Below, piece after piece: positions 1-9,341 of a DNA stretch of 47,598 bases (the first letter of the stretch is position 1; the number at the start of each line of letters is the position of its first letter). The notes below the pieces were generated by a model. It was not told the origin of the DNA, did not search any database, and saw nothing but the letters and a program-made list of their open reading frames with translations. The stretch is from Bacteroidota bacterium (GTDB lineage: Bacteria; Bacteroidota; Bacteroidia; Flavobacteriales_F; PHOS-HE28). Location of the stretch: NCBI GenBank assembly GCA_018267155.1, contig JAFDZE010000003.1, positions 1 to 47,598 of the forward strand, written 5' to 3'. The position numbers were made by a program, and so were the translations under genes.

Positions 1-1
1 T

Positions 2-1270
2 TTCGGTACACCGGGGCTCTACCAAGACGATTCTTTCAACCGGGTGCTGGTGGTGGATCCTGCCGATGGGCGCGTGCATTGGCGCGATGCGGCTACCCTG
101 GGCGGCAGTGGGGCCTGCGACTGGCTGGTACAACCCTCGTATGATGTTAGCACGGCCTACATAGGACTCTCCAATCCGTGCCCCACTCAGGCGAACAACG
201 TGGGCATCGGCGTGCAGGACCCGGCCGCGAAATTGGACGTGATGAAGGAGATCCCCGAGGGCATGGGTTTCACCGATATCGGTGTACGATCCGTGATGCG
301 CATAACCGAGGGCGTGAAGCATGCATTCTCCGGAACCACCACGGGGACCGGCGGGGAGAACGTGGGTATCATCCTGAACTCGGACAACGCCGCACGGAAC
401 TGGGGGGTGGTTTCCTTCACCGGTAGCGGCGGATCGAACACCGGGGTCACCAGCGGCTTCTTCCAGGCCGATCGGGAAGGCCATGCAGGGAACGCTGTGG
501 CGGTTTGGGGCCGCGTGGTGAACATGAGCGCCGTGGGTACTCCTTGGGCCGGCTACTTCGAGGGCATGGGTTTTCTGAGCAATGGACCCTGGGTGTATTC
601 CGATGAAGAACTGAAGAGCGATATCCAGGACGTGCCCGGTGAGGCCTCCCTGGAACGGATCGTGGCCCTGGCCCCAAAATCCTACATCTTCAACACTGCG
701 GAACACCCGGGCATGGGCATGCCCGACGGTTTGCAGTACGGCCTGCTCTCCCAGGATGTGGAGCAGATCTACCCGGCGCTGGTGAAACAGGTTGAACGCC
801 CTGCGGTCATCGGGCCGGACGGTGAGGTGCAGGAAGAGCCGGTGAGCTTCAGAGCCATGAAGTACGAGGGATTGATCGCTGACCTGATCGGTGCGGTGAA
901 GCACCAACAGGCCATGATCAACGCGATGCAGGAGCAGTTGAACGCATGCTGTTCCAATGATGGTGAGCAACGGGCGTTGCAAGGCGGCAATGGGGCCACG
1001 GCCTTGGAGACCGACCTGCGGATCGTTCCCAACCCGGTCGCCGACCGTACCGAGTTGCGCTATACCTTGGCCGTGGCCGGCCGTGTCCGGCTGGAGATCA
1101 CGGATGGGACCGGTCGCGTCGTACTCACCCAGGAAGAGGGCTCGCGTGAGAGTGCCGCTTATGTCTACGGGTGGGATACCACGCTGCTCGCGCCCGGTAC
1201 TTACCATTGCGCGCTGTACGTGAACGGTGAGCAACTGGTGAAGAAGGCGGTGAAGTTGAACAACCGATAG
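2..1270 (+). CDS. T9SS-exported protein with C-terminal S74 chaperone domain (5' partial)
   Basis: The gene is cut by the left edge: the frame is open from base 2 (FGTPGLYQDDSFNR...), so the GTG at 44 is an internal valine and not the start. Reading order: a repetitive shaft-like region rich in G, T and N; then an endosialidase-type intramolecular chaperone domain (peptidase S74) with SDEELK at about 599-616, which keeps the Ser and Lys five residues apart as in the autocleaving dyad, followed by GLQYGLLSQDVEQIYP; then a short coiled coil (about 880-940); then a type A T9SS sorting domain starting near IVPNPVADRTELRY and ending KKAVKLNNR. Family knowledge: S74 domains help trimeric fibres fold and then cleave themselves off. 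The T9SS tail predicts export across the outer membrane. The passenger's function is unknown because its N-terminus is missing. A strong hairpin follows the stop. Confidence 0.8.
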   Translation, partial: FGTPGLYQDDSFNRVLVVDPADGRVHWRDAATLGGSGACDWLVQPSYDVSTAYIGLSNPCPTQANNVGIGVQDPAAKLDVMKEIPEGMGFTDIGVRSVMRITEGVKHAFSGTTTGTGGENVGIILNSDNAARNWGVVSFTGSGGSNTGVTSGFFQADREGHAGNAVAVWGRVVNMSAVGTPWAGYFEGMGFLSNGPWVYSDEELKSDIQDVPGEASLERIVALAPKSYIFNTAEHPGMGMPDGLQYGLLSQDVEQIYPALVKQVERPAVIGPDGEVQEEPVSFRAMKYEGLIADLIGAVKHQQAMINAMQEQLNACCSNDGEQRALQGGNGATALETDLRIVPNPVADRTELRYTLAVAGRVRLEITDGTGRVVLTQEEGSRESAAYVYGWDTTLLAPGTYHCALYVNGEQLVKKAVKLNNR

Positions 1271-1284
1271 GCAGGAAGTGAACC

Positions 1285-1326
1285 AGCGCAAGGGTGCGAG
1301 GGTTGGACCCTCGCACCCTTGGCGCT
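1285..1326 (+). terminator. Strong hairpin after the S74/T9SS gene
   Basis: A perfect 14-bp stem (1290-1303 with 1307-1320) closes a 3-base loop. It is extended by 5 more pairs (1285-1289 with 1322-1326) after one bulged G. It lies 15 bases after the stop. Only a short T run follows (1326-1328), so it is either a terminator with a weak U tract or an mRNA-stabilising 3' hairpin. Confidence 0.6.
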
Positions 1327-1450
1327 TTCGCCCCGGACCGTGAACGCCCCGTAGGACACCTTGGCAGTCATCGATCCGAAGGCATGATCGTTGGGAGTGG
1401 TAGCCCACACCTGTTGAAACATCGCGCCCGGCAACCCTCCCTTGGGGAAG

Positions 1451-1458
1451 TACCTTCG
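1451..1458 (+). promoter_or_regulatory. Candidate -7 element of lon (TACCTTCG)
   Basis: It fits the Bacteroidota -7 consensus TAnnTTTG with C at position 7 and lies 34 bases before the lon ATG. No convincing -33 TTTG was found at the usual distance. The same TAnnTTCG variant precedes several other genes here. Confidence 0.45.
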
Positions 1459-1492
1459 CCGTGCGCCAGTTTGGCACAAGAAGACCCTGTAG

Positions 1493-3943
1493 ATGAACGA
1501 TCGCATCCCCCCGGACGGCCTGCTGCTGTCCTCTGAGCAGATCGAGAATGAGACTGAACTCATTCCCCTGATCACCGCTGAGGACGAAGAGCAGATGAAC
1601 GCCGAGACCACCCCGCCCGAGCTGCCCATCCTGCCCCTGCGCAATACCGTGCTCTTCCCCGGCGTGGTGATCCCCATCACCGTGGGGCGCGACCGCAGCA
1701 TCCGTTTGATCCAGGAGGTCTACCGTGGCAACAAGACACTCGGCGTGGCCAGCCAGAAGGACGGCACCATCGAGGATCCCCGTGTGGAGGACCTGAACAA
1801 GGTGGGCACCATCGCCACCATCATCCGCATGTTGCGCATGCCGGACGGCAGCACTACGGCCATCATCCAAGGCAAGAAGCGCTTCGAGATCATCGAAGTG
1901 GTGAAGACCGATCCCTACTTCACCGCGAGCGTGAAGGAATTCACCGAGCAGCGCCCCGCCAAGGGCGACAAGACCTTCGAGGCGCTGGTGAGCAGCTTGA
2001 AGGACCTGGCCATCCAGATCATCAAGGCCAGCCCGAACATCCCCACCGAGGCGGGCTTCGCCATCAAGAACATCGACTCGCCCAGCTTCCTGGTGAACTT
2101 CATCAGCAGCAACATGAACGCTGAGGTGGCCGAGAAGCAGAAGATGCTGGAGGTGGCCGATCTGCGCGAGCGCGCCAACCTGCTGTTGGCGTACCTGACC
2201 AAGGAGTTGCAGATGCTGGAGATGAAGAACGAGATCCAGAGCAAGGTGCGCACCGAGGTGGACCGTCAGCAGCGCGAGTACTTCCTGCACCAGCAGATCA
2301 AAACCATCCAGGATGAGCTGGGTGGCAACCCGATCGAGCAGGAACTGGAGGATATGCGGGCCCGCGCCGCCAAGAAGAAGTGGAACGAGAAGACGGCCGA
2401 GACCTTCGACAAGGAGATCAGCAAGCTCCAGCGCATGAATCCGGCCGGCGCGGAGTTCAGTGTGCAGTACAACTACGTGCAACTGCTGCTGGACCTGCCG
2501 TGGGGCGAGTACAGCACCGACAAGTTCGACCTGAAGAACTCCGCTGCCATCCTGGAACGCGACCACTTCGGCTTGGAGAAGGTGAAGGAGCGCATCATCG
2601 AGCACCTGGCCGTGCTGAAGCTGAAGGGCGACATGAAGGCCCCGATCATCTGCCTGTACGGGCCTCCCGGCGTGGGCAAGACGAGCCTCGGCAAGAGCAT
2701 GGCCGAAGCCCTCGGCCGCAAGTACGTGCGCATGAGCCTGGGGGGGCTGCATGATGAGGCCGAGATCCGTGGTCACCGCAAGACCTACATCGGCGCCATG
2801 CCCGGACGGCTGATCCAGAGCCTGAAGAAGGCCGGCACCAGCAACCCGCTCTTCGTGTTGGACGAGATCGACAAGGTGGGCAAGGACTTCCACGGCGATC
2901 CCGCCAGTGCCCTGCTCGAAGTGCTGGATCCCGAGCAGAACCATGCTTTCCACGACAATTTCGTGGAGATCGACTACGACCTGAGCCGCGTGATGTTCGT
3001 GGCCACGGCCAACAGCCTCAGCACCATCCATCCGGCCCTGCGCGATCGCATGGAGATCATCGAGGTGAACGGCTATACGCTGGAAGAAAAACTGGAGATC
3101 GCCAAGCGCCATTTGATCCCCAAGCAACTGAAGGAAACCGCCGTGAAGGCGAAGCAGATCAAGTTCGGGCCGGGCCTGCTCGAAGCGATCGTGGAGGACT
3201 ACACCGATGAGAGCGGTGTGCGCACCCTGGACAAACGCATCGCCAAGCTGATCCGCTATCGCGCGAAGCAGATCGCCATGCGCCAGAAACACGAGATCAC
3301 CATCCAGAAGGAGGAACTCGTGAAGATCTTCGGGCCCAGCCACGCCCGCGACAAATACCAGGGCAACGATGTGGCCGGCGTGGTCACCGGCCTGGCCTGG
3401 ACACCCACCGGAGGCGACATCCTCTTCATCGAAACCAGCATCACAAAAGGGGAGGGGAAGCTCACCCTCACCGGCAACCTCGGTGATGTGATGAAGGAAA
3501 GCGCCATGCTCGGCCTGGAATACCTGAAAGCCCACAGCGATATCATCGGTCTGGATGCGGACGTGTTCAAGCGCTGGAATGTTCACGTACACGTGCCCGA
3601 GGGCGCCACACCCAAGGACGGTCCATCAGCGGGCATCACCATGCTCACCAGCATCGCCAGCGCCTTCACCCAGCAGAAGGTGCGCAAGTTCGTGGCCATG
3701 ACGGGTGAGATCACCCTGCGCGGCAAGGTGCTGCCGGTCGGTGGCATCAAGGAGAAGATCCTCGCCGCCAAACGGGCCGGCATCAAGGAGATCATCCTCA
3801 GCGCCGACAATCGCAAGGACATCGAGGACATCGACCTGCGCTACACCAAAGGCATGCGCTTCACGTACGTCACCGAGATGATCGAGGTGGTGAAACATGC
3901 GCTGCTGAAGGAGAAGGTGGAGAATGCGTTGAAGGTGGCCTGA
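1493..3943 (+). CDS. lon: ATP-dependent protease Lon (endopeptidase La)
   Basis: Cytosolic ATP-dependent serine protease that unfolds and degrades misfolded and regulatory proteins. 816 residues, normal for Lon. Order: LON substrate-binding N domain (about 43-245, [19 protein letters not shown]), coiled-coil region, AAA+ module with Walker A GPPGVGKT at 390-397 and Walker B LFVLDEID, then the S16 protease domain. The catalytic Ser712 (KDGPSAGIT) and Lys755 (GGIKEK) are 43 residues apart, as in E. coli Lon (679/722). The ATG at 1493 gives the acidic leader ([15 protein letters not shown]) I recall from flavobacterial Lon; the in-frame ATG at 1594 would still keep the N domain but loses this leader. 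It stands alone between the S74 gene and the convergent T6SS-associated operon. Confidence 0.97.
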   Translation: MNDRIPPDGLLLSSEQIENETELIPLITAEDEEQMNAETTPPELPILPLRNTVLFPGVVIPITVGRDRSIRLIQEVYRGNKTLGVASQKDGTIEDPRVEDLNKVGTIATIIRMLRMPDGSTTAIIQGKKRFEIIEVVKTDPYFTASVKEFTEQRPAKGDKTFEALVSSLKDLAIQIIKASPNIPTEAGFAIKNIDSPSFLVNFISSNMNAEVAEKQKMLEVADLRERANLLLAYLTKELQMLEMKNEIQSKVRTEVDRQQREYFLHQQIKTIQDELGGNPIEQELEDMRARAAKKKWNEKTAETFDKEISKLQRMNPAGAEFSVQYNYVQLLLDLPWGEYSTDKFDLKNSAAILERDHFGLEKVKERIIEHLAVLKLKGDMKAPIICLYGPPGVGKTSLGKSMAEALGRKYVRMSLGGLHDEAEIRGHRKTYIGAMPGRLIQSLKKAGTSNPLFVLDEIDKVGKDFHGDPASALLEVLDPEQNHAFHDNFVEIDYDLSRVMFVATANSLSTIHPALRDRMEIIEVNGYTLEEKLEIAKRHLIPKQLKETAVKAKQIKFGPGLLEAIVEDYTDESGVRTLDKRIAKLIRYRAKQIAMRQKHEITIQKEELVKIFGPSHARDKYQGNDVAGVVTGLAWTPTGGDILFIETSITKGEGKLTLTGNLGDVMKESAMLGLEYLKAHSDIIGLDADVFKRWNVHVHVPEGATPKDGPSAGITMLTSIASAFTQQKVRKFVAMTGEITLRGKVLPVGGIKEKILAAKRAGIKEIILSADNRKDIEDIDLRYTKGMRFTYVTEMIEVVKHALLKEKVENALKVA

Positions 3944-3961
3944 TCCCCCGTTCACGGGATC
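3942..3961. terminator. Weak hairpin between convergent lon and lipoprotein gene
   Basis: CCCG/CGGG closes a TTCA loop (3947-3958) with outer GAT/ATC pairs after a 2-base bulge. It overlaps the lon stop and lies in the 35-base gap between converging genes. There is no T run on either strand. Confidence 0.3.
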
Positions 3962-3978
3962 CGGTCCGGGAACCGCTC

Positions 3979-4443
3979 TCACTTGTGGCCGCAGGCCTTT
4001 TTTGCGGCTTGCAGCCGATCCCAATAGGCGTGCGCCGAATCCGGGTTGTTGGTACCCCATTGCCGCAGTACGTGATCCTTGCCGAGCCGAGCCAGGATAC
4101 GCTTGAATTCGACCGGATCGCATGAACGGACGTAAGCCCGGAACCAGGCGTTCCGCATGGAGTCGAGTGCCGCATCGCTCATTGCGGCGTACGGGGATCT
4201 TTTGAGCATCTCCTGGACGATCCGTTGCCGTTCCTTCTGCTCGGTGCGTATGCTGTCGGCCACTTCGGAGGGGAGGCTGTCAAGGGCCTCATTGGCCTGC
4301 TCGGCCTCGTGTTCCACTTGTTCGGCCACCTCATGCGCCGATTCGTTCTTGATCGTGCTGATGTCCACCTCGTTGCCACCACCACAGGCGGCGCAGAAGG
4401 TGAGGATCAAGAGGAATGTCCGTGGAGGAAGCATGGCATTCAT
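3979..4443 (-). CDS. Small lipoprotein, last gene of the T6SS-associated operon
   Basis: 154 residues. The start at 4443 is chosen because its ATG overlaps the permease stop as ATGA and directly gives a lipoprotein signal peptide (MNAMLPPRTFLLILTF, lipobox FCAAC, then GGGNEVD). A longer frame reaching 4554 would bury this signal and is not favoured. After the lipid-anchored Cys comes an acidic, helical, coiled-coil-like stretch (E/A/Q-rich, about 30-75), then a basic C-terminal region with two cysteines. I do not recognise a family. It sits seven genes after tssO and could be a TssQ-like T6SSiii lipoprotein or a partner of the adjacent ABC exporter. Both are inference from position and the lipobox only. 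Confidence 0.75.
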   Translation of the reverse strand: MNAMLPPRTFLLILTFCAACGGGNEVDISTIKNESAHEVAEQVEHEAEQANEALDSLPSEVADSIRTEQKERQRIVQEMLKRSPYAAMSDAALDSMRNAWFRAYVRSCDPVEFKRILARLGKDHVLRQWGTNNPDSAHAYWDRLQAAKKACGHK

Positions 4444-6041
4444 GTGCGTGCATAGATGAGGTCCCCTGGCGGGCGGGACAGGAACCGCCGCAATTGTGCG
4501 CGGGCGATCAGGAAGCAGGTGGCCAGGATCAACAACAAGGCGAGGTAGGGCCACGCGTTGCCCAACACGTCCACATGGGCGAGCAGACCGGAAGTTCCAG
4601 CGCCGGTGCCGCGCATGAGCGCCAGCACGCCTTGCATCACCAGCAGCGTGCCCATGGCCAGCGCGGCCGTGCGCAAGACCAGTTCCAGTACGATCCGGGT
4701 GTACCCGTTCCGGAGGAAGCGTTCTTCGATACCGAAGGCCAGGAAGGTGCCGATGTTCATCTGGATGCGTTCCAGGTGGTTCTTCAACGTGTTGTAAAGG
4801 AACAGCGTGATGGCCAGTGCGGCGAACAGGACCAGGGCACCGATGAGCGATGCCCCCAGTTTGGTCACCACCGCGAAGTTCTTTTTCGATTCGATGCGAT
4901 CCAGGTCCAGTTCCACCTGCTGCTGCTGGAAGATGTCGCGCTGGAACGCGTCGATGCCGTCCAACCGGTCACCACGGAAGGTGACCGTGAGGTCGGTGAA
5001 CGGCTCGCGTCCCGGCCGGTCCTCGGGCGCGGCACCGGGGGGATCGGGTCCCTTGAAGCGCGTGCGCAGCAGGATACGTGGCTCCAGTGCCGCCAGATCG
5101 CCTTCGGCCTCGTTCAACTTCTCCTGGAAGTAGCCGGGCCCATCCTCGAAGGTGAGCGCACGCTCCAAGGTGATCACGGCCTTCACGCGGTGGGTGGCCA
5201 TGTCCGATGCCGACGCGATACGTATATCCCTGGCCTCTCGTATTATTCCGCGTAGTTGCGGTTCCCATTTCCCCGCGTTCGCTCCCAACTCTTTCTCATC
5301 GGTGCTCAACAGCACGGTCACCTCGTCCACATCGTCCGTGGCGATCGATCCTTCGGTCCCGTGATCCTCCAAGGCCCGCAGCAGGGCATGGTCACAACAG
5401 AGCTTGGCCCGCTCGGGCAGGGTCCGCGTTATGGCGACCACGCGCAAGGGGAAGGTGAACAGGCCGGTGCTCACCAGCAGCTTCCGCCCGCGCAGATCGG
5501 CGGTATCGAGCCCGAGGTCGTCCAGCAGGGGCAGGCCGATGATCACACCATCGGTGTATGTTTCAGGCGCGTCCAGACGCCCACTGAGGTCGGCCACCAG
5601 GTTGCCAGGGCCGACAATGCGCTCCAGCAGGGCCCGGTCGTGCCCGAAGGAGAAGCTGCGCACATAGACGAACAGATCCTGCCGGGCGCTGGGCGAGAAG
5701 ACCCGCCAGCTCGCCGTACGGTCGCCGGAACTGGCCTCGACCCCGAAGGCCCCCGTGGCCGCACAACTGTCCAGATAGGCCTTGATGTGCGCGTACCGGT
5801 CCTGATAGCGGCCGTTCTGTACGGGAATGGAGATGGTGGTGGTGAAGGGGTCCTCCATGCGCTCCCGCAAATGGTCCAACGCGGCCTTGCCGAATACGAT
5901 GGCGAGCAGTGAACAAAGCAGGATGGCGTACAAGGCCCAGAAAACGGATGAACGCTGACCCTTGATGGCCGCATACTCACGCCGGATGAAAAGGCGCGCG
6001 GCGGCCGCGGGCATCCCCGGGGAGCTCTTGGCCGCGCTCAT
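4440..6041 (-). CDS. FtsX/MacB-like ABC transporter permease
   Basis: 533 residues, the membrane subunit of the ATPase encoded just upstream. Its ATG overlaps the ATPase stop as ATGA, and its own stop overlaps the next lipoprotein gene the same way. The layout fits the FtsX/MacB permease class: one N-terminal membrane helix (about 33-53, FWALYAILLCSLLAIVF), a long periplasmic domain of roughly 330 residues, then three C-terminal helices (about 395-420, 450-475, 495-515). The family includes exporters and mechanotransmission complexes that act on lipoproteins or cell-wall enzymes, not classical importers. Its place directly behind tssR and before a lipoprotein gene is unusual and suggests an envelope job tied to this operon. 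Confidence 0.8.
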   Translation of the reverse strand: MSAAKSSPGMPAAAARLFIRREYAAIKGQRSSVFWALYAILLCSLLAIVFGKAALDHLRERMEDPFTTTISIPVQNGRYQDRYAHIKAYLDSCAATGAFGVEASSGDRTASWRVFSPSARQDLFVYVRSFSFGHDRALLERIVGPGNLVADLSGRLDAPETYTDGVIIGLPLLDDLGLDTADLRGRKLLVSTGLFTFPLRVVAITRTLPERAKLCCDHALLRALEDHGTEGSIATDDVDEVTVLLSTDEKELGANAGKWEPQLRGIIREARDIRIASASDMATHRVKAVITLERALTFEDGPGYFQEKLNEAEGDLAALEPRILLRTRFKGPDPPGAAPEDRPGREPFTDLTVTFRGDRLDGIDAFQRDIFQQQQVELDLDRIESKKNFAVVTKLGASLIGALVLFAALAITLFLYNTLKNHLERIQMNIGTFLAFGIEERFLRNGYTRIVLELVLRTAALAMGTLLVMQGVLALMRGTGAGTSGLLAHVDVLGNAWPYLALLLILATCFLIARAQLRRFLSRPPGDLIYART

Positions 6042-6772
6042 GATGCGACAGGGCGTTTGCGCACGGTGATCGCAGCCGGTCCTTCGCCACGAGGTTCGAT
6101 GGCGAGCACCAGGTCGCCGAAGGTCTCGGCCAGGTCCAGATGGTGCGTTACGATCACCGCGGTCCGGCCGCGCTCCGCCAGATGCGCTTTCAGCACGGAG
6201 AACAGGGCTACTGAGTTGTCGGGATCAAGGTTGCCCGTGGGCTCATCGGCCAGCAGGATGGAGAAGTCCTTTACCAGGGCACGGATGAAGGCGATGCGCT
6301 GCTTCTGTCCACCCGACACCGCATGCGCGGGTTTGTCCAGCACGTTCCGGGGCAGGCGCATCGCATCCAACAGCACGGCCAGCCGGTCCTCCAGCGCCCC
6401 ATCGGCCCCGGTGCCATGCGCCGCCACCCGGATGTTCTCGCCGATGGTGAAGTTGGGCATCAGGTTGGTGCTCTGGAAAATGAAGCTGAACCGCTCCCGG
6501 CGGATGGCTGCCAGGCGCTCGCGACCGGTGGCCCACAGGGTGCGCGGGTCCAGGTCCTCCCCCTCGATAGCGAAGGCCGCTTCGGGGCCGGTCGTGGACA
6601 GGAAGGTGTCGGACATCAGGCCGATGGTCTCCAGCAAGGTGCTCTTGCCCGTGCCCGAGGGACCGATCACGCAGGTGACTTTTCCGGGCGGGATGTCCAG
6701 GACCCCGCTTTCCAGCACGGCCCGGCCCCCATATCCCAGCACGAGATCGCGCAAGCGGAAGGCCGGTACCAT
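6038..6772 (-). CDS. ABC transporter ATP-binding protein (LolD/MacB type)
   Basis: 244 residues, cytosolic ATPase. Walker A GPSGTGKS at 37-44, Q-loop Gln100, signature VSGGQ at 152-156 (V replaces the usual L), Walker B ending ADEPTGNLD (Asp176, Glu177) and the switch His210 in VIVTHH are all present, so it should be active. The DEPTGNLD form is typical of the LolD/MacB/FtsE branch, which agrees with the FtsX-like permease joined to it by an ATGA overlap. It begins 3 bases after the tssR stop, so it is almost certainly cotranscribed with the T6SS genes. The substrate is unknown. Confidence 0.88.
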   Translation of the reverse strand: MVPAFRLRDLVLGYGGRAVLESGVLDIPPGKVTCVIGPSGTGKSTLLETIGLMSDTFLSTTGPEAAFAIEGEDLDPRTLWATGRERLAAIRRERFSFIFQSTNLMPNFTIGENIRVAAHGTGADGALEDRLAVLLDAMRLPRNVLDKPAHAVSGGQKQRIAFIRALVKDFSILLADEPTGNLDPDNSVALFSVLKAHLAERGRTAVIVTHHLDLAETFGDLVLAIEPRGEGPAAITVRKRPVAS

Positions 6773-6775
6773 GGC

Positions 6776-9337
6776 TCAATTGAATACGTACTCGATGGGC
6801 ACCCAGTAGAACTTGTTGTGCCCCTCGGGTGCTTCGTAGTAGTATTTCTGGTCGCGCAGGGAGGTGAGTTCCTTCACGCTCTGCTGCACCAGCTGCTGGT
6901 ACTTCCTCATCTGGTCGGGTGCGGGGCGTTTGCCGTTCTCGATGTCCTGGACGGTGAGGTCGCCGAAGATCTCCGTGCGAGCGAAGGGCTTCACCATGCC
7001 GCTCAGGTCCTGGATACCGTGCAGGCGCTCCAGCAGGTCCTCCACTTTTATCGTTGCCTTGGTGTAACCGCTTCCCAGCACGCCTTCGGCTTTCTTCATC
7101 CAGTATTCACGGAAGGCCATGGCCACCATGGCCGGGTCGCCGGCGTCGAGTTTCTGGTTCAGGTCCGTGAGGTCCCTGAGTTGGTCGTTCAGTTTGCTCT
7201 CCTCGTAGAACAGCACGTACCGGAAGATCGGGTGCGTGAGCCCCCCCGCCTTGTACACCGTGCGGCTATCCACGAACATGTGTACCTTTTCCTTGCTCAG
7301 GATGGCACGGACGGCATCGTGCTCGCTCGGATCGATGCCATCGAGCAGCACGTCCATCGCAGCGCTGTTCGTCAGGTCCCCGGCGCGCTCCGAGAGCGGC
7401 GAGTCGTTCTGGAACAATTGATCCAACTCGGTGACCAGTTTTTGGGCCAGCAGGAGGCACGAATCAATGTTGAGCCTGATCGATGCGGCCAGCGTGTTGT
7501 TGCTGTTCTTGTCCGGCAGCATCGTGGTCTTCATCAGCCAGCTGCCCATGTGGTCCATACGGATCACGGAAAGGCCCCCTTGACGCGTCTCCACCGCCCT
7601 CGCCGATTCCACATCGCGGCCGGTCTCGGCCATGCTCATGCCGCCGCCGAACGAGTTTTTGATGCGATTGGCCATGTTCTGCATCATTTCTTCCAGTCCC
7701 TCATACAGGCGCTCGCGTTCGCGTTGCGGGACCTTGGCGGGGTCGTCCCAACCCACATACCCGAGGTAGTGTACGGGCTTGTTGATGCTCAGCAGATCGG
7801 ACACATCGGTGGGCTCCACCCGGGTGCCGCCATTGGCCTTGGCCGATACGAAGAACGGATTGCCCGCCAGGACATCGGGCCGGGCCCCGATATGGACGAT
7901 GATGTTGGTCTCATTGTCCTGGCAGAACCCGATGGCGCGTTTCAGGGCGTAATGCACGGCCCGCTGACCGCTGGGATCGCCCGAATTGCGGGGAACCACC
8001 GACGCCAAGCGGGCACCGAACTGACCTGCATTGCTCAACGGACCGATGGTCTCGCAATAGTTGCTCTCCGGATCGGCCGCCTCGTTCATGTCGGCGAATT
8101 CGTTGCGATAGATCACGGCGCTGTATTCGATGGACATGGTACTGCCGGCCCGGGCGAGCTTGTCCACCACGGTGGTGGCCGCCGCGCGGAACTGCTCGGT
8201 GCCCAGCCCGCCGTCCAGCACGAACACCAGGTTCACATCGTTCATGCGCTCTTTGCGCCGTTGCCGCACCTGGTCCAGTTCGTGGTACCGTTCAGGGGCG
8301 TATTCCTCCAGCTGGCCCGAACTGGATGGTGTGAAATATCCGGAAACACCGGTAAGGAAACGGCAGTTGTCCGGGCCCATGCCCGTGTTGCTCGCCAGCA
8401 GGACCGGGTAGCGGAACAGCTTCCCATCGATACGCGGATACCGCTCCGGATCCAATCCCATGGCGGGATCGCGGGCCGTGTTGTCGGCTACACCACGACC
8501 CGTGCCGTCCTGCAGGTAGCGTTCAAGCCCGGCCTTGTCGCCTTGCAGGAACAGTTTCGCCCGGATGTTCTTCTCCCTTCGCTCGGCGATGGCCGCCGGG
8601 TCGAAGTTGGGCTCCAGGCAAAGGCGTGTCTCCCAGGTTTTCACTCGCGAACCATGGATCCATCCCAACAGGCCGAGGCCTTCCCCGCCGCTGATCTGGA
8701 TCTCGTCGCTTACCAGGAAATAGGCGTCGCCGCTCGAGGGGTCCACATACTCCTTGTACACGAAGAGCACATCGTAGATGAATTGCTCCTTGATCTTCGT
8801 GGCCTTTGCCGAGGGTGCGGCGAGCACCTCGTACCGTTCCTTCTTGCTGGGGTCCTGAACGAGGGCACGACCCGCCTTGGTGGTGTTCACCACGAACGCC
8901 TTCAATTCGATCCCCGTGGCGTGGTCGCCCAAGGGAGTGTTCCACAGCACCAGGTCGCGTTTATGGCACCAGTGCTGGGCCGGCCCCGTGCTCTCTTCGC
9001 TCACCAGTACCCACGGGCCTTTCTCCTTGTACACGTACAGGCGGGTGCTCAACTTGGGCAGCCGCCGGGTTTCCTTGCCTTCGGGTGCGTCGAACAACGC
9101 CACGTTCTCCCGATCGGTGAATACCCGCCAGAGCCCGCCCCCTTTGCCCGGCTTGGTGGCTTTGATCAGGGTGTAGTCCGGTTGCGGTGCACGGTCCTCG
9201 TCCATGAACATGTGCTCGGCCGTGTTGTACCGAACGTTCATCCACACTTCCGGTAGGTTGAGCGGGCTCTTCTGTGCCTGGCTGGCCATTGAGCTTACCA
9301 GCAGGATGCCGATCAGAATTCGTTCGAGTTGCTTCAT
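6776..9337 (-). CDS. tssR: Type VI secretion system protein TssR
   Basis: 853 residues. TssR is one of the components found only in Bacteroidota T6SS (subtype iii), where TssN-R form the trans-envelope complex. Evidence: a cleavable signal peptide (about 1-21, ending ASQAQ); an N-terminal SH3-like stretch (about 55-115, ending WVLVSEES) followed by a second such segment with GLLGWIHGSRV; a von-Willebrand-A-like segment starting near 365 (NLVFVLDGG) with SAVIYRNE downstream; and a helical C-terminal third. The size and this order match my recollection of TssR. It lies 4 bases after the barrel gene and 3 bases before the ABC ATPase, in the same operon as tssO. A profile search against T6SS_TssR would settle it. 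Confidence 0.75.
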   Translation of the reverse strand: MKQLERILIGILLVSSMASQAQKSPLNLPEVWMNVRYNTAEHMFMDEDRAPQPDYTLIKATKPGKGGGLWRVFTDRENVALFDAPEGKETRRLPKLSTRLYVYKEKGPWVLVSEESTGPAQHWCHKRDLVLWNTPLGDHATGIELKAFVVNTTKAGRALVQDPSKKERYEVLAAPSAKATKIKEQFIYDVLFVYKEYVDPSSGDAYFLVSDEIQISGGEGLGLLGWIHGSRVKTWETRLCLEPNFDPAAIAERREKNIRAKLFLQGDKAGLERYLQDGTGRGVADNTARDPAMGLDPERYPRIDGKLFRYPVLLASNTGMGPDNCRFLTGVSGYFTPSSSGQLEEYAPERYHELDQVRQRRKERMNDVNLVFVLDGGLGTEQFRAAATTVVDKLARAGSTMSIEYSAVIYRNEFADMNEAADPESNYCETIGPLSNAGQFGARLASVVPRNSGDPSGQRAVHYALKRAIGFCQDNETNIIVHIGARPDVLAGNPFFVSAKANGGTRVEPTDVSDLLSINKPVHYLGYVGWDDPAKVPQRERERLYEGLEEMMQNMANRIKNSFGGGMSMAETGRDVESARAVETRQGGLSVIRMDHMGSWLMKTTMLPDKNSNNTLAASIRLNIDSCLLLAQKLVTELDQLFQNDSPLSERAGDLTNSAAMDVLLDGIDPSEHDAVRAILSKEKVHMFVDSRTVYKAGGLTHPIFRYVLFYEESKLNDQLRDLTDLNQKLDAGDPAMVAMAFREYWMKKAEGVLGSGYTKATIKVEDLLERLHGIQDLSGMVKPFARTEIFGDLTVQDIENGKRPAPDQMRKYQQLVQQSVKELTSLRDQKYYYEAPEGHNKFYWVPIEYVFN

Positions 9338-9341
9338 CGTC

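Noticed and set aside
44-46. GTG at 44 as the start of the first gene
   Set aside because: The frame is open to base 2 with coherent protein sequence, so the gene begins upstream of the window.
3979-4443. Firm naming of the lipoprotein as TssQ
   Set aside because: Only a lipobox and operon position support it; no TssQ sequence feature could be recognised.
6323-9256. Open frame of 977 codons on the plus strand opposite tssR and the ABC ATPase
   Set aside because: It lies antisense to recognisable proteins, is rich in H, Q and V as in a codon-mirror of GC-rich genes, and shows no family motif or signal.
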